Below the pieces are notes generated by a model, which worked only from the letters and a program-made list of their open reading frames with translations, had not been told where the DNA came from and searched no databases. Positions 1 through 6,231 of a stretch of 7,443 bases of DNA are shown here, in pieces. A program made the position numbers and the translations under genes. This DNA is from Candidatus Nomurabacteria bacterium. Its GTDB lineage: Bacteria > Patescibacteriota > Saccharimonadia > Saccharimonadales > Saccharimonadaceae. The number at the start of each line of letters is the position of its first letter. Within the stretch, counting starts at the first letter, position 1. The DNA is taken from positions 1-7,443 of the forward strand of contig JAITSF010000054.1 in assembly GCA_031287975.1 (NCBI GenBank). The letters run 5' to 3'.

Positions 1-1365
1 AAGGCTGAGCGGATGGCGGATATAAAACTTGATAAAGTTTCGGATCGGATCACCACGGGAATTGGCGATTTGGATTTGGTGCTGGGTGGCGGTTTGATAG
101 CTGGCGGTGTGGTGTTGGTGGCGGGGCAGCCGGGTATTGGTAAGTCAACTTTGCTTATGCAGGTTGCCGCTACGATTTCGAATAGCGATAACGTGTTGTA
201 TGTTTCGGGCGAAGAGTCGGCCAGCCAAGTTAAACTTCGCGCTGAAAGATTGTCGCCTAGCATTAAACTGCAGCAAGGACCGTCCTTGCTGCAAAACCAG
301 AAAAATCAGAAAAATCAGAAAAATCGGAAAAACCAAACTGCAGCAAGGACCGTTGCAGCAAGGACCGTCCTTGCTGCAGAGACCGTCCTTGCTGCAGAGA
401 TTGCTACGAAGCCGTCTTTGATGCGGGTAGATAGCGGAAATGATGGTTTGATGCTTGACTTGGTTTCCACTACTAACGCCGATGATGTGGCGACGACGAT
501 CGCCAGCGGTAAGTATCGGCTGGTGGTGGTGGATTCAATGCAGACGATGGCGATGTCGGAAGTCGCCAGCGCGCCAGGCACGGTGTCGCAAATTACTAAT
601 TCGGCCAATATCATTATTCGCGCCGCCAAAGCTTCGAACACGGCGGTGCTGTTGGTCGGCCATGTTACAAAGGAAGGTTCGATTGCCGGCCCGAAAGTTT
701 TGGAGCATTTGGTCGATGTGGTTTTGGAGTTTCAGGGCGATCGTTACGGCGGTTTCAAAATTGTGCGAGCTATTAAAAATCGTTACGGTTCGACAGCTGA
801 GGCGGCGATTTTTGACATGACCGAGAATGGTTTGAAAATTGTCGATAACCCGTCGGCGGCGTTGCTGGCCGAGCGGCGCGACGAGGACGGTAGTGTGGTG
901 CTGGCTACCATGGAGGGTAATCGGCCGTTGCTGGTGGAGATTCAGGCTTTGGTGAATCCAACCAGCTTTGGCTATCCCAACCGCACCGCCAGCGGCTATG
1001 ATTTGAACCGACTGAAACTTCTGGTGGCGGTTTTGGAGCGGCGCACTAAATTGAAACTGGGCAGCAGCGATATTTATTTGAACGTGGTCGGCGGGATTAA
1101 GATTAGCGATCCGGCGGCGGATTTGGCGGTTTGTATGGCGATTGCTTCGGCGGCCGCGGGCCGCAAACTGCGCGCCGGCGCGGTGGTGTTTGGCGAAGTC
1201 GGATTGGGCGGCGAAATCCGTAGCGCCCACATGCCGGACAAACGTATCGCGGAAGCCAAAAAACTCGGTTTCAAATATGCCATTGCCCCCAAGTCTGCCG
1301 GCAAAAGCGGTTTTGTAGTGCCGGCGGCAGACTTGAAAGACGCGCTGAATCAGCATTTGAAATAA
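1..1365 (+). CDS. radA: DNA repair protein RadA (Sms), 5'-partial, with repeat-rich insertion
   Basis: RadA is a RecA-like ATPase that drives branch migration of recombination intermediates and helps DNA repair. The frame is open from base 1; the first ATG is at base 13. I treat the gene as 5'-truncated because RadA normally has an N-terminal C4 zinc finger before this region, and none is visible. Counting from the base-13 Met: Walker A GQPGIGKST at 38-46, GEES at 66-69, Walker B LVVVDSMQT at 170-178, GHVTKEGSIAGPKVLEH at 216-232, the RadA signature KNRYG at 255-259, then the Lon-like C-terminal domain (about 300-450; NVVGGIKIS, VVFGEVGLGGEIR). Residues about 85-130 do not belong to the family: they are low-complexity (NQK repeats, AARTV, TVLAAE) and encoded by palindromic repeats. 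They lie in the loop after RAERL, so the ATPase core on both sides looks intact. No clear terminator follows the stop. Confidence 0.95.
   Translation, partial: KAERMADIKLDKVSDRITTGIGDLDLVLGGGLIAGGVVLVAGQPGIGKSTLLMQVAATISNSDNVLYVSGEESASQVKLRAERLSPSIKLQQGPSLLQNQKNQKNQKNRKNQTAARTVAARTVLAAETVLAAEIATKPSLMRVDSGNDGLMLDLVSTTNADDVATTIASGKYRLVVVDSMQTMAMSEVASAPGTVSQITNSANIIIRAAKASNTAVLLVGHVTKEGSIAGPKVLEHLVDVVLEFQGDRYGGFKIVRAIKNRYGSTAEAAIFDMTENGLKIVDNPSAALLAERRDEDGSVVLATMEGNRPLLVEIQALVNPTSFGYPNRTASGYDLNRLKLLVAVLERRTKLKLGSSDIYLNVVGGIKISDPAADLAVCMAIASAAAGRKLRAGAVVFGEVGLGGEIRSAHMPDKRIAEAKKLGFKYAIAPKSAGKSGFVVPAADLKDALNQHLK
265..399. repeat. Palindromic and tandem repeat cluster inserted in frame in radA
   Basis: A perfect inverted repeat with 12-base arms (TGCAGCAAGGAC / GTCCTTGCTGCA) around a single C lies at 269-293, and an identical copy lies at 354-378. 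An extra left arm sits at 339-350 and an extra right arm at 385-396, giving three arms in each orientation. Between the clusters, 292-336 is five 9-base units of the AAAAATCAG type, encoding NQK/NRK. A 15-base tandem pair (339-353, 354-368) encodes AARTV twice and an 18-base tandem pair (363-380, 381-398) encodes TVLAAE twice. The two palindrome copies are read in different frames (LQQGPSLLQ versus AARTVLAA), and the palindrome has no stop codon in any of six frames. The neighbouring sequence is ordinary radA. Confidence 0.9.
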
Positions 1366-1402
1366 TCTTTAAATCGCGAGTAAATATTTCAGAGAAATGT
1401 AG

Positions 1403-1408
1403 TATAAT
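1403..1408 (+). promoter_or_regulatory. Putative -10 box of the PIN/TRAM gene
   Basis: A perfect TATAAT lies in the 92-base gap after radA, about 50 bases before the next ATG. No good -35 is seen at 16-18 bases upstream, and the nearby TG is two bases out of place for an extended -10. It would give a leader of about 43 bases containing a Shine-Dalgarno site. Confidence 0.5.
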
Positions 1409-1447
1409 GGTTTTTGCACGATATTATTTATAAAGCAAACTAAAATG

Positions 1448-1453
1448 AAAGGA
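1448..1453 (+). promoter_or_regulatory. Ribosome binding site of the PIN/TRAM gene
   Basis: AAAGGA lies four bases before the ATG at 1458. It supports that start and contrasts with tyrS and the genes after it, which have no such site. Confidence 0.6.
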
Positions 1454-1457
1454 AAAA

Positions 1458-2159
1458 ATGAGTATATTTGATATAATCGTTGTAATTTTTACAACAATAA
1501 TTTTGGTAGAAACCAGTTATTTATCAGTGAAAAAATGGCGACAGCGGCGGCTGAAAGTGGCGCGCGGTTCGTTGATTTTGGATACTTCGGCGTTGATGGA
1601 CGGGCGGATTGTCGATGTGGCGGAAACTGGAATTATTACGGCGGAGATTATTATTCCGAACAGTGTGGTTGGCGAGTTGCAGTTGTTAGCCGACAAGGGC
1701 GATCAGCAAAAACGCAGTCGAGCGCGGCATGGGCTGGAGAATATTAAAAATCTGCAGCACAGTACTCTAATTACCGCTACGATTATAAATGACGGCGAGC
1801 TAGACAGCGGTGGGGTTGATCGGCGGCTGTTGGATTTGGCCAACAAATATGACGCTTCGATTGCCACGACCGATTTTAATTTGAATAAGGTAGCTAAGGT
1901 TTCAGATATCCCAGTGGTTAATGTCAATGAGTTAGCGCAGATGATGCGGGCGCAGCTGTTGCCGGGCGATCAGATTGAGATTAAAGTTATTCAGAGTGGG
2001 CAAAACCGCGATCAGGGTGTTGGGTATTTGGATGACGGCACGATGGTGGTGGTTGATCATGGTTATAAAAACATCGGCTCGAAAGTTAGTGTGGAGATTA
2101 CACGAAGTCTGCAGACAGAGGCGGGACGAATGATGTTTGCTAAGAAAGTTGGGAAATAG
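1458..2159 (+). CDS. Membrane-anchored PIN/TRAM domain protein (YacL-like)
   Basis: 233 residues. One hydrophobic segment at about 5-19 is followed by a basic stretch (KKWRQRR), so it is probably an N-terminal anchor with the rest in the cytoplasm. The PIN nuclease-like domain covers about 38-160: LDTSALMDGRIVDV at 41-54, E73 in VVGELQ, D121 in VDRRLLDLA and D139 in TTDFNLNKVA are the expected acidic metal-binding residues. A TRAM RNA-binding domain follows at about 167-230 (LLPGD, GVGYLDDGTMVVVD, LQTEAGRMMFAK). This order matches Bacillus YacL, but YacL has several membrane helices and about 366 residues, so the anchor is shortened here. By family it is a likely RNA-binding ribonuclease; the substrate is not known. 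The gene has its own TATAAT and Shine-Dalgarno site and is followed by a hairpin with a T-run. Confidence 0.9.
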   Translation: MSIFDIIVVIFTTIILVETSYLSVKKWRQRRLKVARGSLILDTSALMDGRIVDVAETGIITAEIIIPNSVVGELQLLADKGDQQKRSRARHGLENIKNLQHSTLITATIINDGELDSGGVDRRLLDLANKYDASIATTDFNLNKVAKVSDIPVVNVNELAQMMRAQLLPGDQIEIKVIQSGQNRDQGVGYLDDGTMVVVDHGYKNIGSKVSVEITRSLQTEAGRMMFAKKVGK

Positions 2160-2180
2160 CTGTTCCGACCAACACGACTT

Positions 2181-2206
2181 GACCGCGCTCACTTGCGAAC
2201 GCGGTC
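2181..2206. repeat. Inverted repeat between convergent genes
   Basis: A perfect 7-base inverted repeat, GACCGCG (2181-2187) and CGCGGTC (2200-2206), has a 12-base loop. It sits just after the PIN/TRAM stop and upstream of the T-tailed hairpin. It may add structure to either convergent 3' end, but no T-run flanks it in either direction. Confidence 0.5.
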
Positions 2207-2211
2207 GAAGT

Positions 2212-2234
2212 CGCTCCGCGAGCGGTTAGTTTTT
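2212..2234 (+). terminator. Putative intrinsic terminator after the PIN/TRAM gene
   Basis: CGCTC (2212-2216), loop CGC, and GAGCG (2220-2224) form a short GC stem that two G-T pairs and one A-T pair can extend at the base. TAG and five Ts (2230-2234) follow. The stem is short and the T-run is offset, so it is only a fair terminator. On the minus strand no T-run follows, so termination of the convergent PBP gene is not explained by it. Confidence 0.45.
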
Positions 2235-2247
2235 GTGCCTCGGGTAT

Positions 2248-4956
2248 TTACGGGAACGTAACTGGCATTTGACCGGTGGCGACGTAGCCGGCTTCGTCGG
2301 TGATGGTAACGGTGATGGTCTCGACTGAGCCGGCGCGGTGCGGCACTATGACCGCCCAGTCGGTGTCAGACAGGGCATTGCCTTGATAGATTTGACCGCT
2401 GATTGTGAAGTTGACGGACACTAGGTTGGGCGCGGGGTTGTTGCCGCGCGATATGCCAGCGGTAACTCGGTAGCCAGCGCCTTCTGGTGCGGCGATAGCG
2501 TTGATGAGGGCGGGCTTGGCGACCGCCTCGCAGCTGTGGATGTCGTCGTAGTTGTAGGGGTCGTAGCCTTCGGGGACTTGGAATTCAACGGTGTTGGTGG
2601 CGGCGTTAAAGGACGTTACGACTTCTAAAATTTCGCGCGCGCCCTCTGGCGTACATTCAGTGGCCATTTTGCGGCTGAGACGGTCGAAAACGATCGATTC
2701 GGTGGCGATTTGCGAGCCGGATTTGATATACCACGACGGGAAGAGATCGTTTTTGCCGCTGATGTTGAGACTTTGGATACCTTCGGGCTTGTCGAACCAC
2801 TGGTTTTTAGTCCAGGCGCCGTCTTCTTCAAAAACCTCGAGATGCGCCGCGCTCATGATGCGTTGAATATACGGACCGAGCGTCATACCGTCGCCGGATT
2901 TTAATGTAGCTGGGACATGGTTGCCCCACCACATCGATAAGCTAGCTTTGGGTGAATAGCTCATCATCCAGAGGTCTTTTTGGCGACCGCCGAGATCGGA
3001 TGTGCCGGTTTTGGTGGCGGTCTTGACATTGGGGATACAAAAGCCAGCCGAGCAGTAGCCAAAGGTCGCCGAGCGAGCGTTGGCGTCGCTTAAGACGTCG
3101 TTGATGATGTAGGCGCTTTGCGGGTCGATAACTTGGCGGACGTCTTTTTCGGCGTTGTATTGCATGAGGATGTTGCCGCTAAAATCTGTAACTTCTAAGA
3201 CGCTGGAAACTGGTTTATAAACTCCGCCACGCGCCAAAGTGGCGAAAGCGTTGGCGTGTTCAACTTGTTTAGCGCCGCAGCCACCGATGGCCGCCGACAA
3301 GCCGACTTGGCTGTCGATGCCGTCGGTGCAGTAGCTGACGTCGCCCATAGCCCGAATGGTTTCTAGAGTCGGTTCGGTGCCGCCGTTAAAATACATCGCC
3401 ATAATCGCTGGAATGTTCATAGACTGGGACAAGCCGTTGCGCAGGGTTGTCGAGCCGCTGGTCGAGCCATTGGCGTTGTGGACCGCCGCGCCGTAGATTT
3501 GTTGGACTGAGCGGCCGTTGTCGTTGTCGGAAATGACCGAGCCGCCGCCGTAGGACTTGCCGTCGCGTTGGGTGTCGATCAGCGCCGCGTAAACTTCCGG
3601 CTTAATAGACGAGCCGGGTTGGATAAACGAGGTGGCGGCGTTGACCGCGCCGTAATCTGGGAAATTGTAATCGCGCGAGCCGCGCATGCCCAAAACTTGG
3701 CCGGTTTGGCTGTCAACCATGGTGGCGGCAGCGTTGTCAAAACCTAAACTGGTCGGTGTGCTAGAGTTAAACAGCCGGTCGATTTCAGTATCGATAATAT
3801 CTTGGACACGGATATCCAGAGTGGTTTTAATAGCGATACCGCCTTTACCCATAACAGCAGCGCCCAGCTCGGCTTCGAGATCTTGTTTAACCATGTCGAT
3901 AAAGTGCGGCGCCTTGGCGCCGGTCGAAAGTTCGTCGATCGGCTTGATTTTATCGGCGATGGTGTCGATGGTGAACTCAGTACGGGCGGCTTCGACAACC
4001 TCAGTTGGATATTTGTCCGGCATGTATTGTTCCATAGCATTCAGGACGTTGTTATAACGCTCGATCAGCGAGGAATTGTAGTCGGTGTTGTAAGGATTAT
4101 AAGCCGACGGATACTGTGGAATACCGGCAATCAAAGCTGATTCCGCCAATGTCAAATCAGCGGCATCCTTGCCAAAATAAGTTTCAGCCGCCGACTGCAC
4201 ACCGTTGCGCCGCCCACCGTAAGGCGCTACGTTCAAGTAATATGTCAAAATTTGATCTTTATTATAAGACCGTTCGGCTTCTATCGACATAAACATTTCC
4301 TTGATTTTGCGCGGAATGCCTAAGATGCCGCGCTCACTGGCTTCGTCTTGGAAGAAAACTTGTTTCATCAGCTGTTGAGTCAAGGTCGAGCCGCCTTGAG
4401 TCGAGCCGCCGCCGAAGTTGTTGACAACCGCGCGCATAATTCCGGCTAAACTAATTCCGCCGTGATCGTAAAAACTATGATCCTCGATTGCCACCGTAGC
4501 GTCCTTAAGATGCTGCGAAATCTGATCGCTTTCTACGAACTTCAAGACATTGCCAGAGCCGGAATCCTCCCACAGTAGCTGACCGTTGCGATCGAGGTAT
4601 TTATTAGTGGTGGTTTGAATCCGGCGTTTGATAGTGTCGTCCATATTTTTAGCGTCGATACTGGACGGCAGCCACATAAAGAACACCACAAAAATCACCA
4701 GTCCAATCAGCGCCCAAAACAGGCACTTGCGAAACATAGCGCGACCCTCCAAACTAAACCAATACTGCGCCAACTCGGCAGGGTGAGTCAAATAATGCTT
4801 CAATCGGTCGGAGCGTTTGCGCGGCAAGTGGCTAAGGCGCTCGCGTTTCATACGCAAAATCCGCGCCTTTTTGGAACTCGGATCAAGTTCCGAAAAATTC
4901 GTACGGTTGCGTCGCTTAAAAATCGTGCCGATGTTCAGTTTTTTCTTGAGCCTCAT
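2248..4956 (-). CDS. Class A penicillin-binding protein (transglycosylase/transpeptidase, PBP1a-like)
   Basis: 902 residues; a bifunctional enzyme that polymerises and cross-links peptidoglycan outside the membrane. The first ~75 residues are strongly basic and cytoplasmic, followed by one membrane helix at about 77-95. The GT51 transglycosylase spans about 115-310: EDHSFYDHGG at 158-167 with catalytic E158, GGSTLTQQLMKQ at 188-199, then RKIKEMFMSIEAER. The transpeptidase spans about 405-700 with all three motifs: SSIK at 449-452 (nucleophile S449), SMN at 512-514, KTGT at 649-652. About 200 residues follow, ending in a beta-rich, possibly Ig-like segment at about 815-902. Six extracellular cysteines fall in three close pairs (543/560, 635/640, 768/809). 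The start is supported by a GGAGG upstream. It is divergent from tyrS and convergent with the PIN/TRAM gene. Function is sure; assignment to a particular PBP subtype is not. Confidence 0.95.
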   Translation of the reverse strand: MRLKKKLNIGTIFKRRNRTNFSELDPSSKKARILRMKRERLSHLPRKRSDRLKHYLTHPAELAQYWFSLEGRAMFRKCLFWALIGLVIFVVFFMWLPSSIDAKNMDDTIKRRIQTTTNKYLDRNGQLLWEDSGSGNVLKFVESDQISQHLKDATVAIEDHSFYDHGGISLAGIMRAVVNNFGGGSTQGGSTLTQQLMKQVFFQDEASERGILGIPRKIKEMFMSIEAERSYNKDQILTYYLNVAPYGGRRNGVQSAAETYFGKDAADLTLAESALIAGIPQYPSAYNPYNTDYNSSLIERYNNVLNAMEQYMPDKYPTEVVEAARTEFTIDTIADKIKPIDELSTGAKAPHFIDMVKQDLEAELGAAVMGKGGIAIKTTLDIRVQDIIDTEIDRLFNSSTPTSLGFDNAAATMVDSQTGQVLGMRGSRDYNFPDYGAVNAATSFIQPGSSIKPEVYAALIDTQRDGKSYGGGSVISDNDNGRSVQQIYGAAVHNANGSTSGSTTLRNGLSQSMNIPAIMAMYFNGGTEPTLETIRAMGDVSYCTDGIDSQVGLSAAIGGCGAKQVEHANAFATLARGGVYKPVSSVLEVTDFSGNILMQYNAEKDVRQVIDPQSAYIINDVLSDANARSATFGYCSAGFCIPNVKTATKTGTSDLGGRQKDLWMMSYSPKASLSMWWGNHVPATLKSGDGMTLGPYIQRIMSAAHLEVFEEDGAWTKNQWFDKPEGIQSLNISGKNDLFPSWYIKSGSQIATESIVFDRLSRKMATECTPEGAREILEVVTSFNAATNTVEFQVPEGYDPYNYDDIHSCEAVAKPALINAIAAPEGAGYRVTAGISRGNNPAPNLVSVNFTISGQIYQGNALSDTDWAVIVPHRAGSVETITVTITDEAGYVATGQMPVTFP

Positions 4957-4966
4957 ATAAATCTTC

Positions 4967-4971
4967 CCTCC
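4967..4971 (-). promoter_or_regulatory. Shine-Dalgarno site of the PBP gene
   Basis: On the minus strand GGAGG lies 10 bases before the ATG whose complement is at 4954-4956. The purine run GGGAGGGAAG around it is the best ribosome-binding site in the window, although the spacing is slightly long. Confidence 0.6.
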
Positions 4972-4988
4972 CGCATTTCTATATTCCT

Positions 4989-4997
4989 ATTGTAGCA
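4989..4997 (-). promoter_or_regulatory. Putative extended -10 promoter of the PBP gene
   Basis: The minus strand reads TGCTACAAT, an extended -10 (TGN plus TACAAT). The same 9-mer precedes the MBL gene at 6922-6930. The predicted transcript would start near 4981 and carry a leader of about 25 bases that includes the GGAGG. No good -35 is visible. Confidence 0.5.
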
Positions 4998-5003
4998 AAA
5001 GTT

Positions 5004-5012
5004 TGATAAAAT
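5004..5012 (+). promoter_or_regulatory. Putative extended -10 promoter of tyrS (leaderless)
   Basis: TGATAAAAT is an extended -10 (TGN plus TAAAAT) that ends 7 bases before the tyrS ATG at 5020. Transcription would begin at or next to the A of the start codon. No Shine-Dalgarno sequence precedes the ATG. The -35 region (TTCCTA at 4984-4989) is weak. Confidence 0.5.
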
Positions 5013-5019
5013 AAAATAC

Positions 5020-6231
5020 ATGAAATTAAGTCAGGAATTAACCTATCGTGGGATGGTCGCGCAGAATACTTTCAGTAACATCGGTGAGTTAGACAAACGC
5101 AAGCGGAAGTTTTATTTCGGCGTTGATCCCAGCCAAAGTTCAATGACGATTGGTAATTTGGCGGCGTTGATGATGTGTCGGGTCTTTATCCGGCACGGTT
5201 ATGAGCCGTTTTTGCTAGTCGGCGGGGCGACGGGGCAGATTGGCGATCCTAAGATGGACAAGGAGCGCGCCAAGCAGACGCCAGAGCAGATTGCCAAGAA
5301 TGCTATGGGTATCCACGATCAATTTACGCGGATTATGGGTCAGAATCGAGAGGTTCATTTAGTAAATAATTTGGCGTGGTTTAAGAGTTTGAACTATATT
5401 GAGTTTTTGAATGAGGTCGGCACGCAGTTTTCGATGACGCAGTTGCTGGATCGCGACTTTGTCAAAAATCGTATTGGCGAGGGCGGCAGCGGCATTTCTT
5501 ACGCCGAGTTTTCCTATTCGCTGATTCAAGGTTATGATTATCTATGGCTATATCGCAGTCGTGGAGTTGACCTCCAGCTTTGCGGCGCTGACCAATATGG
5601 CAATTCAGTCAGCGGACTGCATTTGATTAAGCGGCTGGAAGGCGCGGACGTTGATGTTTGGTCGCTGCCGCTGATTTTGGACGCTAACGGCCGCAAGTTT
5701 GGCAAGTCCGAAGGCAACGCTATCTGGCTGGACGCTGACCTGACGCCTGTTTTTGATTTTTATCAATTTTGGCTGAATGTCGATGACGCTGGGGTGGGGA
5801 ATTATCTAAAAATTTACACCGAAATCGAGCCAGCGGAAATCGACGAGATTCTGCATTTGCACGCCAAAAATCCCGAAGCTCGCGGGGCGCAGAAAGCTTT
5901 GGCTCTGGGGGTGACAGAGGTTGTTCATGGGCGCGAGGCGGCGGTTAATGCTGCACATATTACAAATGTTTTGTTTGGCGCTGGCGATATCGCCGAGCTG
6001 CCGCCAGCCGGATTAGAACTACTAGCGGCCACCATTCCAACTGTTGTAAAAAATACAACAGTTGTTGACGCGTTGATTAAAGCTGGCATTTGTACTAGTC
6101 GCGGCGAGGTTTTGCGGTTAATTAAAGCCGGCGGTATATCGCTAAACGGCGTCAAAATTTCCGCTGACCAGCCAATCGAGCATTTGTCTATCCTTAAAAA
6201 AGGCAAGAATCAATTTGTGCTGATAAAATGA
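5020..6231 (+). CDS. tyrS: Tyrosyl-tRNA synthetase
   Basis: 403 residues; a class I synthetase that charges tRNA(Tyr) in the cytoplasm. The N-terminus (LSQELTYRG) aligns with the usual TyrRS start, supporting this ATG. The Rossmann catalytic domain shows FYFGVDPSQSS at 31-41 (Y32 and D36 at tyrosine/ATP-site positions), LLVGGATGQIGDP at 65-77, QFSMTQLLDRD at 136-146, ISYAEFSYSLIQGYD at 159-173, LQLCGADQYGN at 185-195 and the KMSKS-type loop KFGKS at 226-230. A C-terminal S4 RNA-binding domain spans about 347-403 (ALIKAGICTSRGEVLRLI, GGISLNGVKI). One oddity: the HIGH motif reads TIGN at 43-46, so both histidines are replaced. The rest of the family pattern is intact, so the enzyme is probably active. 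The stop overlaps the next start by 4 bases (ATGA). Probably transcribed as a leaderless mRNA. Confidence 0.96.
   Translation: MKLSQELTYRGMVAQNTFSNIGELDKRKRKFYFGVDPSQSSMTIGNLAALMMCRVFIRHGYEPFLLVGGATGQIGDPKMDKERAKQTPEQIAKNAMGIHDQFTRIMGQNREVHLVNNLAWFKSLNYIEFLNEVGTQFSMTQLLDRDFVKNRIGEGGSGISYAEFSYSLIQGYDYLWLYRSRGVDLQLCGADQYGNSVSGLHLIKRLEGADVDVWSLPLILDANGRKFGKSEGNAIWLDADLTPVFDFYQFWLNVDDAGVGNYLKIYTEIEPAEIDEILHLHAKNPEARGAQKALALGVTEVVHGREAAVNAAHITNVLFGAGDIAELPPAGLELLAATIPTVVKNTTVVDALIKAGICTSRGEVLRLIKAGGISLNGVKISADQPIEHLSILKKGKNQFVLIK
6038..6064. repeat. Perfect inverted repeat in the tyrS interdomain linker
   Basis: CAACTGTTGTA (6038-6048) and TACAACAGTTG (6054-6064) form a perfect 11-base stem around an AAAAA loop. 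It encodes TVVKNTTVV, between the catalytic and S4 domains. No T-run follows, so it does not look like a terminator. Confidence 0.8.

Noticed and set aside
13..15. ATG at base 13 as the true start of radA
   Set aside because: The frame is open to base 1 and RadA proteins normally have a zinc finger upstream, so the start probably lies outside the window. It cannot be excluded, since AAGG at 1-4 could act as a weak ribosome-binding site.
265..399. Repeat cluster as a CRISPR array or attachment site
   Set aside because: Units are uneven, spacers are absent or tiny, and the whole tract is translated within a conserved gene.
535..1356. Long minus-strand open frame (273 codons) opposite radA
   Set aside because: It is antisense to conserved RadA motifs, its composition is rich in H, R, Q and N as expected for a shadow frame, and no ribosome-binding site or family motif is seen.
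4615..4995. Plus-strand open frame opposite the start of the PBP gene
   Set aside because: It is the complement of the basic N-terminus and membrane helix of the PBP and ends just before tyrS; there is no recognisable protein pattern.
4990..4995. TTGTAG as the -35 of tyrS
   Set aside because: It is the complement of part of the PBP extended -10 and a weak match; with the TAAAAT at 5007-5012 the spacing is only 11, while the TGN extension explains that promoter without a -35.
6221..6229. TGATAAAAT at the tyrS/alkD junction as a promoter
   Set aside because: It matches the tyrS promoter 9-mer, but it overlaps the alkD ATG, so any transcript would start inside the gene with no nearby start codon.
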